Source: Deinandra increscens subsp. villosa (Eukaryota > Streptophyta > Magnoliopsida > Asterales > Asteraceae). From it: a DNA stretch of 64,000 bases. The stretch covers positions 87,866,182 through 87,930,181 of the forward strand of contig JBCNJP010000017.1 in NCBI GenBank assembly GCA_039602395.1. Direction: 5' to 3'. The position numbers and the translations under genes were made by a program. The number at the start of each line of letters is the position of its first letter. Position 1 is the first letter of the stretch. The notes beneath the pieces were generated by a model, which did no database searches, was not told where the DNA came from, and worked only from the letters and a program-made list of their open reading frames with translations. This document shows positions 10,783 through 22,333 of the stretch, piece after piece.

Positions 10783-11540
10783 ATGGCTCCTAAGAGTCAT
10801 TTAGCCGTTTCATGTCAATATAGACCTTATCTTTCTTGCCTTATCGCTATAGGCACAATTCCTATGGATTGTTTATCACTCGTTTGCCTATTAATCTATG
10901 GTGGTGGTTCCTATGAACCATTTATTGTTCATTTGACACGTTGGCATATTAACATGTTTTTGTGTCGCCATGGTTCTTCTGAACCATTTAGCTAGCAATC
11001 AACAAATAATCAGCGTTATGATCCCTAAGGATCATTTCTAAACAATTTAACATATTGACATGGTTCTTACCAACCATTAATCGATCACATAACATTTGAA
11101 CACGTGGTTATGGTTCTTACGAACAACTACTTGTTCATATTTTAAATCAATTCTAGACTTGGGTTTTATCCCGAGTCACTTTAAAATCATTCGCATTATA
11201 TAAATTCGACATCTTTTAGCTATTTATGACATCGCATAATAAACATGATTCAACCGTCTCAACGGTTTTTGTCGATTAAAACATATGACTACTTCGACTC
11301 ATTAGGTCCATGGTTATTCGTTAATCTTTCTTTTATGACATTTCAATATAAGATTCAACATTTGTACATCCGTAGATGTCCCAATTGTAGCCTTGTTTCA
11401 AAATTATTGGCTTCACGACCCCCTCTTGGGTTGTTCTTCACCAATGACCACATTCATTATGTTGGTTTCACGGCTCCTACAGAGTCGTTCTTCACCAATT
11501 TCCATTTCATTATATTGGCTTCGCGGCTCCTACAGAGTCG
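10783..11540. repeat. array of short hairpins with conserved loop (interior part)
   Basis: ATGGCTC-CTAA-GAGTCAT lies at 10783-10800 and TGGTTC-CTAT-GAACCA at 10905-10920. ATGGTTC-TTCT-GAACCAT lies at 10970-10987 and ATGATCC-CTAA-GGATCAT at 11018-11035. ACGACCC/GGGTTGT arms lie at 11415-11434, ACGGCTC-CTACA-GAGTCGT at 11470-11488, and a near-copy at 11523-11540. The arms differ between copies but stay complementary, allowing G-U pairs, while the loop keeps CTA. Confidence 0.8.
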
Positions 11541-11837
11541 TTCTTCACCAATTTCCATTTCATTTATTTTTCAATTTCAATTTCAAATTATGACCTCATG
11601 GGTCCAGATTCTTATTTCGACCCAATATATACACATGTATATGCATTACCATTTATCAAAATGTAATCCAGGTTGGGTAGTCCCACCTGGTTGTACCTTA
11701 GCACATGCCCATTATGCATTCGAGTCCTAGCCCAATGCATTTTCGAGTCGTATGTGTCATCATCCATCCACTTGCTTGGGTACAATTTTCCTATCAATTT
11801 CAGATTTCCCTTGCCCTTGGCAAGGTTTTCTAAGTTT

Positions 11838-12250
11838 TATTGGTCATGGCCAATAACTTTTTCACAGGTTTATACGAGGTTTCTCGCCTAGGCTTTACCC
11901 CGTTTCTATCTGCCTCATTGCTATTTGGGCTCTCAAAGCCTCCTTTCTTTATTTCTTTGTAAGATCACCGCCATCATGGTTCATTGATCTACAAAAACAA
12001 AGTTTTCATTAGCTTATCAGCTTTTATCTACCTTACCGCAGCAAGGTTTTATATATACCATATTGGTCATAGCCAATATTTCCCCACAGGTTTATACGAG
12101 GTTTCTAGCCGTAGCATTACCCCGTTTCTACCTGGGAACACTTCTTTCACACATACAACATATTGGTCATAGCCAATATTCCCCCCAGGTTTATACGAGG
12201 TTTCTAGCCGTAGCATTACCCCGTTTCTACCTGGGAACACTTCACTCTCG
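11838..12250. repeat. tandem ~100-bp repeats
   Basis: A unit starting at the inverted repeat ATTGG-TCATAG-CCAAT, followed by CAGGTTTATACGAGGTTTCT and CCCCGTTTCTAYCTG, occurs about three times (from ~11838, ~12061 and ~12162). The last two units are nearly identical and the first is more diverged. Confidence 0.8.
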
Positions 12251-12490
12251 CACTTCCCGGTTCAGGTGTGAATACACCTCCCCGTGTGTTCCCCGAGTGA
12301 TAGCCAATACTTTGCCTTTACAGGCATATGAGAACATTTATTCACTTTTAAATACAGTTTCAACAGTTAATGTAAGGTTGTGTACCTTGCCCGGACGCTT
12401 CATCAAGCTGAACCGATCACATTTCCCCATCCCAAGAGCTCAAGGTTTGAGTTCAAGTACTCCCCGAGTACTTGATTCTCTCAAACCATG

Positions 12491-12502
12491 GCTCTGATAC
12501 CA
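12491..12502 (-). other. primer-binding site (tRNA-iMet type) of the large element
   Basis: The minus strand reads TGGTATCAGAGC, three bases from the LTR at 12506. This is the expected distance and defines the minus orientation. Confidence 0.92.
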
Positions 12503-12505
12503 GAT

Positions 12506-15500
12506 TGTAACACCCGTATACAATTTGATGCCAAACTTACACATTATAACGTTAAAAATCGGTCCCAGAAAATTTTTGTTCAAAATACATAGTTTGACAT
12601 CCATAAACCCCACACTTGGGATTACATTTACAAATTATACCCAATTTGAGTTTGACATTTAAAAGTGATCATTAACTTGTACATAAATTCTTTTTACCGC
12701 AACACTTGACGGGTCGTTCGTCCTTTGGGTGATCGGTTCTTCAATCGTCTTGATGAGCATCCTTTAAGCTTCCCCCTTTTTTTTGTACCTGCAATTTACT
12801 CACTTTCAATAGTGAGTTTCTATTGCATCAACATGTATAAACATCATTAACAATGATAAACAACAATTAAATTCAGAAAAGGGTTCCTAGGCGTATCGCC
12901 TAGATCTCCATTATTTCCAAGCGATACGCTTGGTTCTTTAGGCGTATCGCCTTCTGCTCCAGTTGCTCCAAGCGATACGCTTGGAGCCAACTTTCCAGGG
13001 ATTTGACCGGAATCTGGCTTGTTCTACACTTAGCCAAATTTTGGCTATCTCCCCTGTTTTACCAGTTTTGCACCAGAATCGTTGAAACTTTATTCCTGCC
13101 ATTAGAATATCCCAAAAACATATTTTTAAGCATAAAGACTATGCAATTACATACCTTGGCCATAGTTTACATTTTGAAAACTAATTCCGGGTCCACCCAA
13201 CCCGTTTGACCCACTTAGAGGTTCTTTGTGGTAACTATTAAGGTTACCTTCCAGAAGTTACCCACCGCATATGGTTTGCTACTAGAAACATAATGCAAGC
13301 AATATAACGTCAAAGTACTCATATGTATACCCATAGTTAGTTTTACGCTTCTGCTGCGAGTCTAGCTTTGCACATTACTAATACACTAAGTTTTTGACAT
13401 AGTTCATACAACTTTCACTCTACGTGTCATTGGTTTACTAAATCATTTTAGTAACTGACCAAACAGGCCTTGTACCATTGTTTGACCCGTTAAGACGGGT
13501 CCTTGCCTTTGGTTTACCCCAAGTGCCTCACTTGACCACATTTAAACCTTGGAATCTATGGTTCTTTAACCATTTATGATTTCCATTCTTTTGTTCTCGG
13601 CATAGACTCTTCAAGCCCATTTAGCCATTGTAACATCCATTCATTATTGATTCGTCCGAATCTTTCCTGTGGTCAAGTTTATCATTGGAGAACCTCTTGG
13701 CTTGGGCTTCATGGTTCCTAGAACCATTCTTCACCCATTATGCACTTTATAGTTTATTCTTCTAAATTGCCAATACACATATATTTATCTAATTCATGTA
13801 ACATAAATAATGTTACACATAAAATTGGTTCCTACAACCATTATTAATAAATTACACATTAGCATAAGGTTATGGTTCCCATGAACCAATTAGTAAGTAT
13901 TATACTTTGACTTAATACTATGAATCCTTTAGAATCATTTGACCCGTTAGCATGAATTCTACGATTCATTTACCGCTAATATCATACATTCATGATTCCT
14001 TTAGAATCATTTGACCCGTTAGCATGAATTCTACGTTTCATTTACCGCTAACATCATATATTTGTGTAACCATGGTTCCTATGAACCATTTGGTTAAGCA
14101 TTGTTCTTTGACTCTTTTCCTACTTAGAGCTTAACTCTAGGTATGTTACTTTGTAATTATACACATTTCAACAACTTGCCTCGTAGGGAACGTTTATCAC
14201 ATTTCATAAAAATCATGCATTCTATATCATTAATGCAAATATGAGTCATAAACAAATGTGTAACATAGCATAGATGTTACCTCGAGAGCTTTAACCATTA
14301 CTACCCGGTTTCCGTCTGCTCCTTCCACTTTGTTACCTACTAAGGTTATCACCCATGTTAGGTTTATATCACAAATTATCAATATACAAGCAATTCAACT
14401 TGTTCACTCTTACTAGCTTTTTAAAACATGAATTCGTGTGTAACATTTTTAGCAGTGCTGCAGTGACAGTCCATTTTGACCATTTTATAAGTCTTTCCAG
14501 CATTCCATGTTCAAACATGTAACGTAGTAGACTGAATTACCTTTCCAGGCATATAAGGCACACCTTCTAACGATGTTTCTATGATTTTATACAATTTTTA
14601 TAAAAACAGAACAGCAACTATATTTATTTCCAAACAGCATGCTGAGTAATCCGCATAGCTGCGGAAATCATTATTTTTGACCCACTTTATGACTGAATCA
14701 GCTTCAGATTTATAAAAAAGAGTTGAAGTAGGTTCAAAGACCTTTCCAACCATATATGGTACACCTTCTAACGATTTTTCTATGATTTTACACGATTTTT
14801 CTAAAAACAGGGCAGCAACCATAATTTTAACCAAACAGCATGCTGGAAAATTGAGTGACCATATTAACGGGTCATTTTGACCCATTATACATCAGATTCG
14901 GTTTTCGGGGTTCAAATACAAAACATAGTATTCACAACAAGCTTTTCAATCATGTATCATACATCCTAAACGGACATACAAGTGATCTTATAGGACACTT
15001 ACAAAACAGCCCCACGATTAGATTTTTATCTTTTCACGGTTCCATACAATTCCATTTAACACATTTTTCAAGCATGGGTTTTCAAGATTCATACCCATTC
15101 TTCTTTCATGCTATCTAATAGTGTATCAACCTACACTTATTCATTGATTCAAGCATTTCATCTAAGTTAGGCATTTCATCAAACACTTAGTGTGCATTAA
15201 CATTCATATGCCTAATTTGACACCCATTACATATGAGCTATTACCCAATTAATGCAACTTACTAGGTTTGCCAATCACCTCTGTTGACACACATCATATA
15301 ACATACATTCATCACATAATTTTAACAATTATAGTTATATTCTCTAACTTCTCAACCCCTAAATCATACAATCAAACTTTGGGGTTTTTCATGCTTAATA
15401 ACACTAGTTTCTCAAGATTAAAGTCTTAAGCAAGAATACCAAGCATTAATAACAATGGTTACATCAAAATCGCAGCTTCTAATAGCCAAGTTCATCTTCG

Positions 15501-16088
15501 AAATTCGGAACTTAGCATGCAAGTAAATTAAGATTACTTACACAACAACCTCCAAGAGTTTCACCATGTTTGAAGCTTCCAATTTCTTGTTTAATCCACC
15601 AAAATCGCACCTTGAACCCTTTTGTTGCAAAATTTCGATTTTGGGAATGAAAGGAGAGAGTTCACGTTGTTTTTTCCCAGCCCCAAATCTGATTTCCAGA
15701 TTTCATAAGTGAACTTTCAAGAATTGACAATTCTAGTCCCTCTAGTTTGGCCATTTTGCCTTTAAATCCCAAACTTTGTCATATTTCTCATAAAACCTTA
15801 TGTTATCATTTCAATAACATATTATACATAAAAATGTCTTAAAACATTTATATAAGTGTAATAATTATCAATATTACACTTACACATTATTTACATCCTA
15901 ACCCGTTTAGGATTTGAGACGAAATATTGCATTTTCCTCAATTTATTAAAGCATTACATCTTATAGTTTTCGAGATATTATTAGGTTCTAGATTGGGTAT
16001 TAGCATAGTAAATCCCCAATTTCCTCCTAATATCATCAATTATTTGACACCATGTTAATTCCAGACATCCCGAAATTGGGATGTTACA
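12506..16088 (-). repeat. 5' LTR (3583 bp) of the large element
   Basis: Direct repeat of 6257-9839 at an exact offset of 6249. It includes a second CG-hairpin quartet at 12887-12986. TSD TATAG follows at 16089. Confidence 0.93.
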
Positions 16089-16358
16089 TATAGTTTTGAT
16101 CTTTATGTTTGGTATTGTTTAAAGGTTAAGAACTTGTTTTCATTTGATTTGAGGAAGAGAGTTTCGAAGTGATATAGTGTTTACCACAGTTAAATGGTCA
16201 CCTACATGACCTTCAACACAGTTAAGTTCATTTGATTTGAGGAACATAGTTTAACAAAAAGAAAACAGACCTGAAAAAGGTAGAAGCAATGTCCCAAATC
16301 ATTTAATGCAGCATACAACCTGCATAAACAGAAAGTCAGTTTAGAATATGGATCATAC

Positions 16359-16413
16359 CTGCAAGATCCCCACAGACATACAACATCATAACAATCTTCA
16401 AGAATAAACCACT
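16359..16413 (-). pseudogene. exon-like segment of an unidentified gene
   Basis: On the minus strand a segment bounded by CTGTTAG and GCAG|GTATG reads SGLFLKIVMMLYVCGDLAG without a stop. The ends match plant acceptor and donor rules. I do not recognise the protein. It may be a hydrophobic exon of a captured host gene, or coincidence. Confidence 0.3.
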
Positions 16414-17320
16414 ACTAACAGAGTATGTATATACTGTAAACATTGAAGATAACAATAGAGGTCTTCTAGAAAAAAAAATGAGACTGATGTACCTGTTAAA
16501 ACAATAAAACTTAACTATAGATTTTATCACAATTTCTTCTTAAGAACCTTCATGGTTAGCTATTGCTTATCTATTATGTTAGCAAGATAATATCATTCTA
16601 AACCTCAAATAAAAACCTACTTTATTTCCTGAAAGAAACCTCCTGGCAAGGCTTAGGAAAGCCTGCATCTTTTTTTTTTCTTTCATGAATGTCCAATGCT
16701 AGATTTGAATCATTCTTCACTGAATGAATTCCGTTGACCAGCGTGACCGGTGAATTAGGTTTTTTGATGAATGTCTCAAAGTGACACTTTAAAGATAGTT
16801 TTCATTCAAAAGTAGACACTTGTTTTGCCTTTGGGTTACACAGTCTGCTTGAAGTGATAAACTGAAGCAAATTTGGGGAAATTATAACCACTCAGTGAAA
16901 TCTTCCTATAATAACATATAACCACAAAGAACAGTTTCACATCAGAAAACATCATTGTTTACACCCACAGTAGTAATTAACATATAACCACAAACAAAAA
17001 TGATAACCTTCTAATGATCAAACTCAAGAATTCCATATTAGAAAATAGCATCCAGTTCCTCATAATTACGACTTTCAAAGTAGTGTTTTGGCATGAATAT
17101 ACATTCGTAGTCTGCTAGAGCTCATTTAATTTTGACACAGATAGAAGATAAAAGATAATCTAAACTATAAACTCATCAACTCTTAATAATTGATGACTAA
17201 CTATGAGTATAAAACCGAGCAAAAGGCAATAAATCAAAAATAAAGAAATGATTACATGAGTATTCTAGACCTATGACACAATGACACAAAATCAGAATAT
17301 GAAGCACATAATACACTTAC

Positions 17321-17350
17321 CTGTATATACATTCTGAGAGCAGCAATGAC
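17321..17350 (-). pseudogene. exon-like 30-bp segment of an unidentified gene
   Basis: On the minus strand TTCAG precedes, and GTAAG follows, a 30-bp segment reading VIAALRMYIQ. Both splice signals are good. It lies on the same strand as, and upstream of, the 16359 segment, so the two could be consecutive exons. The gene identity is unknown. Confidence 0.3.
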
Positions 17351-18988
17351 CTGAACGAAAGCAGTGGAACAACATAAAAAAGATTACGCAGCCTGTTCAA
17401 AAAAGAATACCTATATTTTGAAAGTTAAACAAATGTGCGGAATTCTAAAAATTTTAGAAACATTCATGTTTCAGAAACACCCACTGCTGTAATAATATGT
17501 AACAACAAACAATTTCGTATTATAAAAATATCATTGTTTACACTATGAAATCTTCCTACAATAACATATGACCATAAACAAAGTGATAACCTTCTAAGAT
17601 CAAACTAAAAAATTCATCAAAACACAGTAATGAGTGTAAGACACTTTAAAGGAAGGAGAAATAATTATACTATTAACAAAAAAACCAATTTAGATGAACA
17701 ACTTGTATTTTTTATGGGATAAGTTTCAATTTGGAAATGTAGGTTATAACTCATCTTGGTTGATGTATAATGGTTTGTAAATGGGGTTGGTGCATATATA
17801 ATAACTTAAAGATAATGCATAGTAACGTATACACAAAAGAAAGTACTAACACACAGGTAGAGAACCAAAATAATGTATAAAAAGAACTATAGGAGAAAAA
17901 ATAATATCAGTCTAAAATATATAAAACTGATTCCTCAACAGTAAATAATCAAATCATTACTTGTGTCATTGACATTTCATTAGCATGATGGACTATAGAC
18001 CGGCTTTCATGCTCATTCTATACAAAAGAGACCTAGATTAATCGATTCAATGGACGAACTACATTTCTTTAGAGGAAGCAAGACCCACTACAGTGTCAAG
18101 TATAAACAATTTTGAAGCTAAAAAAATCAACTAAAATTGACTCCTCAAATGCAAATAATCAGTGAAATCATAACTTTGATAAAAACACTAACAGAAAGAG
18201 TTATATGCTGAAGTTCATACAAACTTATGTACTAAATAACAATCCACAACAAAAATATACAAAAGACTCAACGACAGTTTTTTCCCTAAAATCCAAGGCC
18301 ATTTCAAAGAATCATAAGTATCACAAAAATAACGATCTCAAAGGAAATAAAATAGAGAAAGAGCAGAGCAGTTAAATCAAAAGGTCCATTTACATCAACC
18401 TTAAGAACTAATTGAAACACAGTGATAGAAATTTTCGTTTCAACTAAACCTAAGAACTCATAAACAGATAAGTATTAAAAGTTCTGTTGTAAACAATCTC
18501 AAAGTTGGGGAAATCAGTTCAAATAGAAAAACACAGTGATAGAAATTTCCCTTTCACATTCTGAAATTTAAACCCCTCAAAATAAACGAACACAAATAGA
18601 ATGCGTAGAAACACTTGATCTTAGATTCCTATAATACATTTTAACTAATAAATAAATAAATTCTTAGCTCAATTATTAAATCACCATCATAACATTTAAT
18701 TTCATGAAAAGAAAAAAATTCCAATCGAAAGTTGCCCAAATAGTGAGGGTTTAGAACAATCAAACTTAAACATCAAAGATCCCCTAGATATAAACCGATT
18801 AAGTTTATTATAAAATTAGTGGAAGTGGGACTGTGCAAGAATTCGATTTCGAAGAAGCGTACACGATAAGGAATACATATATCATGCGCATATCAACATC
18901 CAAAAATTACAAAAAATCACCTTACCAACGCCTTCAAAAGCTACATTCATTAACTGAAACCATAAACACACCCAAAGAAGACACTTAC

Positions 18989-19480
18989 CAATGTAGAAGC
19001 CAAATCCTATGACCGATACCTGCATGCAAATAATAAACATCAGAAAGCACAAATCGGTATAAGAAAACACAAAGTAATCGCCGGCGCAAAATCAATTAGC
19101 TTCGATCAAGATCAATAGCCAAATCAAACTTCGAAATACAACAAAAAAGGAAATACAACAAAAAAGAAACAGAAACCAATCGCCGACAAAGACGAACACC
19201 TCCGAGCAACAGAAACAAAGAAATAAAGGCGATGGAGAGGCGTAGGTTGAGAATGAACTCAATCGATTTCATTTAAGCTTACCAGATCGGCGGTCGATCG
19301 GCGGTCTCAGCCTACCAGGTCTTCTCTCTTTCGCCACTCTCTCTCTCTTCTCCGATCATCTCTTTGATTTTCTTTCTCTCTCTAGATGTACTTAGGATAT
19401 AAGAAAGGGGTGAAAGAGACTAAAGAGGGGTGGCTGTGATGTCATAGCTATGACGTGTAACCATCCGATTGTATGTAGAG
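18989..19480 (-). pseudogene. gene 5'-end-like region: leader, intron, 31-bp exon
   Basis: On the minus strand CT-rich leader sequence (CTCTCTCT tracts near 19320-19385) is followed by a likely 5' UTR. A putative intron ends GCATGCAG at 19020, and a 31-bp exon (18989-19019, reading VIGFGFYIG in one frame) is followed by GTAAG. This arrangement is typical of the start of a plant gene. I cannot name the gene and no long coding sequence follows. It lies just inside the proposed Helitron 5' end, where captured gene pieces are common. Confidence 0.35.
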
Positions 19481-19603
19481 AGTGAATGCTAAAATGTAAT
19501 TGGATAAACATGATGTACAGTGGAATGAGAGAAGGGGTAAGCAATTTGTATTGTTATATATATAAATACTTAAACATGCCCTTTTTCATTAATCAACTAA
19601 AGA

Positions 19604-19968
19604 TATTGTACAATAAAGTTAAACATACAAAATACATATTAAATGATTTAAAGTCTTTAATCTAGGTCCAGTAATCCTAGCGTGATCACAACATAGCTCA
19701 TGTATAGGTCCTGCAACATGTATAAGATAAAGTGTCAACTACAAAAGTAGTTGGTGAGTAAACACATGTTTGAATAATATATATAATTTCAATAACAGTG
19801 ATATATGTGTAATGAGATATTTTCATATATATAGTTAAACAAGTAATGAGTTAGAGCCAATAAGTGAGCGCATCAAACCATAGACAACTAGGCTTCCAAT
19901 CACCTGAGGCCAATCACCAGGCAACTCAGATGGGCTATCAAACTAATAGATCTATTACTGTAACCCCC
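19604..19968 (-). repeat. continuation of the LTR fragment begun at 1366
   Basis: This segment resembles 61160-61640 of the solo LTR. Shared blocks include CTAGGTCCA, CCTGCAACATGTATAA, GTCAACTA...TAGTTGGTGAGTAA and ATAGATCTA, in the same order. It is diverged with gaps. The first ~77 bp of the same family lie at 1366-1442. Confidence 0.6.
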
Positions 19969-20524
19969 GCTTTTCACGTCAAGAATCCCGATCTTGAGCA
20001 AGAATGAAGATCGGATTCGGAAAACCCATGAGACGATGATGATGGAGATGAATCTAGGAAATCATAACAAGAAAGATGATGATCAAAGTCGAATGATTTC
20101 ATTGAACCGAATGATTACAACATAGAAATCATGACAACACTCTCTCTAGAAATCCATGACTCACTCTACAAGAAAATCATCATCTCCACATTCAGAGACT
20201 CTTTTACTTGTAATAGTCACCATCACTATATATATAGTGAGGGTGCCCATTACAAAAAAAGGAGTCTCCAAATGTGGAGATGATGATCTTCTTGTAGAGA
20301 GAGAGAGAGTGAGTCATAGATTCCTAGAGAGAGAGTGTTGTTGTCATGATTTCTTGTAACTAATCATTCGGTTCAATGAAATCATTCGACTTTATTCATC
20401 ATCTTTCTTATGTTTATGATTATCCTTGATTCATCTCCATCATCATCGTCTCCTTCGGGTTTTCGAATCCGTCCCTCGTTCTTGCTCAAGATCGGGATTC
20501 TTATAGTGAAAATCGGTCCTGACA
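19969..20524 (+). mobile_element. 556-bp LTR that is a near-complete inverted repeat
   Basis: The segment begins TGTAACCCCC and ends TCCTGACA, two bases before a primer-binding site, so it is read as a 5' LTR. Its left half (about 19981-20232) and right half (about 20236-20510) are reverse complements with only scattered differences, meeting at an alternating TATATATA centre (~20232). The RNA would fold into a hairpin of about 250 bp. The centre may serve as a TATA box. The exact left edge is uncertain because the adjacent LTR fragment matches the solo LTR up to about 19980. Confidence 0.7.
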
Positions 20525-20525
20525 A

Positions 20526-20537
20526 ATGGTATCAGAG
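20526..20537 (+). other. primer-binding site (tRNA-iMet type)
   Basis: TGGTATCAGAGC follows the LTR end after AA. This shows that the palindromic LTR belongs, or once belonged, to a plus-strand retrotransposon. Confidence 0.85.
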
Positions 20538-20962
20538 CCAGGTTCCGATCAGATTTCATCTCATGATGAATCTGGTCATTTGAATCTGGATTTTGAGTTT
20601 GAATAAGGTGAAGATAAGAAAACCCATTTTGGAGACTTTTTCATTTTTTTCTTCTTTTCTGGATGGATTCTAATGATATGGATGATTGATTCATGTTATG
20701 GAGTTCATCCGGATGTTATTTCAGCTTCTATATGTTCAAATCTGGTGAGAAATTGAAGATCCGAGCAGAAAATTCGTAACTATTGAGTTTTTCCCGTTTT
20801 TTGGGTTTTTGAACATTTTCGAATATGATTCTGAGTTTTTGAGGCTATTCTTCATGGATTTGGATGAAATCAAGTATGATTCTCAGTGGAAAACGCACTC
20901 CGGATCCATTGAAAGCATCCGTTTCGTCTAAATCTCAACAGTTTGGGCAGATCTAGAAAAAC
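20538..20962 (+). mobile_element. leader remnant of the plus-strand LTR element
   Basis: A/T-rich sequence after the primer site has no ORF of note. It is cut at 20962 by the Athila-like LTR. The rest of this element is not identified: the 3' LTR at 30492 has different ends and is not its partner. Confidence 0.45.
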
Positions 20963-22295
20963 TGATGTGCTCGGAACGTACCTAAAAATGGAATAAAAAC
21001 CTAGACCTAAACCTAGACCTAGACACACCTAATTTTACCGAAATAACCTAAACTAAACCGAACCCTAAGGCAAGTGTACCTATCGGATAGTAGAATAGCT
21101 AAGGTAAGACCGGAATATCGAACCTAGGACACTCTATAGACAAGACTTAACCTAGACCTATGAAAATGGAACTACTGAGTAAATTGATTTGGGGTTTTTG
21201 GATTTTACGGATTAAATGAATTAACTAACTAACTGACTATCAACTAATAACCGAAAATAAAGAAACCTAGGAGGAAACTAGATTAGAGAAACAGTACCAC
21301 CTAGACCTAGACTCCTATTTCATGCTAATGACTACTCTCGGATATGGCAACTAATGATGGAACCAGGATCTTCTGACACAACCTCTAGAAACCTTACGAG
21401 CCCCCAGACCACTTACCGGATGTTACTGATAAGATACCTATTCGGTTGGAATAACCACACTGATTTGTTAGTTCACCTTTTGAGTCCTTCCTAACTTTGA
21501 CTACTCTAACGCTCGAACAAGGGTTCACCTTTTAAGTCCTTCCCACTTCAATTACCCTAGCCACCCTCGGATATACCTAAGGCACACCTAGACTAACCGG
21601 AGCTACCACTGATTTTCTATAACCAACACGAAATAGCAGATTAACTAATAACCTAGGGCACTTCCTTTTGAGATAATGTTATCCTAAGTGATTAACCAAC
21701 CCGACTACCCGACAACTGTCATCCTTTTGAGCTTATTCAGAGAGCAGAACACAAAATCCAAGGAACCAATTAATAATCAATCCTATGGCTAATCAAAATC
21801 AACTAACCATATCAATTTGCAAACATAAAGTTACACGAACCAATTACCCAACCCAAACCGGAAGACATCCGCAGATCACGCAAGTATTGATTATCAATCG
21901 AAACCCTAGACTAAGTACACTTATGCATCAATTACAGAAAACCAATGGGATTTAAAGAGAGTCACAACCCACACATATAATTGTCATAAACCGAGAATAA
22001 TCAGGAACATAAAACAGTCATCAATCGGCCTAGGCGGCACTAAGTGCTTAGCCTAGGACCATAATCCAATCAAGATCAGCAACACATACAGAAAATTGAA
22101 AGGAAAACATGGTCTAAAGTCAAGTACAAAAGAAATCAAAGAGAAGGTAGAAACCGAACACGTGATGAGAAACCGAATGCTTGATCTCTAGCCTTCAAAT
22201 CAATCTCCTTACTGTTCCTCGTCCTCAAAATCGCCTCTAAGAACCTCTCTGGACGGCAACCAGTCGAAAAGTCCCGAACTTAACCCTTAAGATCG

Positions 22296-22303
22296 TATTT
22301 ATA
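22296..22303 (-). promoter_or_regulatory. TATA box of the Athila-like LTR
   Basis: TATAAATA on the minus strand is about 30 bp downstream of the hairpin quartet. The same box occurs at 27148-27155 in the other LTR, and TATAAAT at 53772-53778 in the related element. Confidence 0.65.
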
Positions 22304-22333
22304 ATCAAGAATTAGGGTTTTCCGGAAATACCA

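Larger units (their letters stand above)
9840..12505 (-). other. non-coding interior of the large element
   Basis: The interior contains the polypurine tract (from 9840), the primer site (12491-12502), more loop-conserved hairpins (10783-11540) and a tandem repeat (11838-12250). ORFs of up to 161 aa arise from these repeats and show no gag or pol motifs. It looks like replication and packaging sequence without protein-coding content. Confidence 0.75.
6257..16088 (-). mobile_element. large LTR element with 3583-bp LTRs and no ORFs (LARD-like), TSD TATAG
   Basis: The LTRs 6257-9839 and 12506-16088 are both 3583 bp, begin TGTAACACCCG and end GGGATGTTACA on the plus strand. I found no difference between them by eye. 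TSDs TATAG lie at 6252-6256 and 16089-16093. A minus-strand iMet primer site (12491-12502) and a polypurine tract next to 9839 set the orientation. The 2666-bp interior encodes nothing recognisable, so this is a large non-autonomous derivative that needs foreign RT and integrase. Matching LTRs mean very recent transposition or gene conversion. The LTRs hold a CG-hairpin quartet, and the LTRs and interior hold many short hairpins with shared loops. Confidence 0.93.
16094..18880. other. A/T-rich, intron-like DNA with rare exon-like islands
   Basis: No ORF is convincing. On the minus strand, splice-like boundaries frame two short open segments, listed separately. The rest resembles introns of a plant gene. 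In the Helitron interpretation this is captured gene sequence. Confidence 0.4.
1443..19603 (-). mobile_element. putative gene-fragment-carrying Helitron with nested insertions
   Basis: Read on the minus strand, the proposed 3' end is at 1443. It has a GC-rich hairpin (1456-1475, stem CCCCGC/GCGGGG) followed by CCGGCTTG and then T. The proposed 5' end is TCTTTAG at 19603, preceded by A on that strand. Host A1442 and T19604 fit A/T insertion. The flanks are two parts of one LTR family (1366-1442 and 19604 on), whose intact relative lies at 61067. The end is CTTG, not canonical CTRR, which lowers confidence. Inside are exon-like segments near the 5' end and two complete LTR retrotransposons. Without those about 5.5 kb remains, and no transposase-type protein is seen, so it would be non-autonomous. 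Confidence 0.45.

Noticed and set aside
10672..12497. Several plus-strand ORFs of 60-160 aa in the large element's interior
   Set aside because: They arise from tandem and hairpin repeats, have no gag or pol motifs, and overlap in different frames.
12491..12502. Possible tRNA gene fragments at GCTCTGATACCA sites
   Set aside because: These are 12-base primer-binding sites complementary to tRNA-iMet; no cloverleaf surrounds them.
20156..20359. 67-aa plus-strand ORF
   Set aside because: It spans the centre of the inverted repeat and has no protein-like features.
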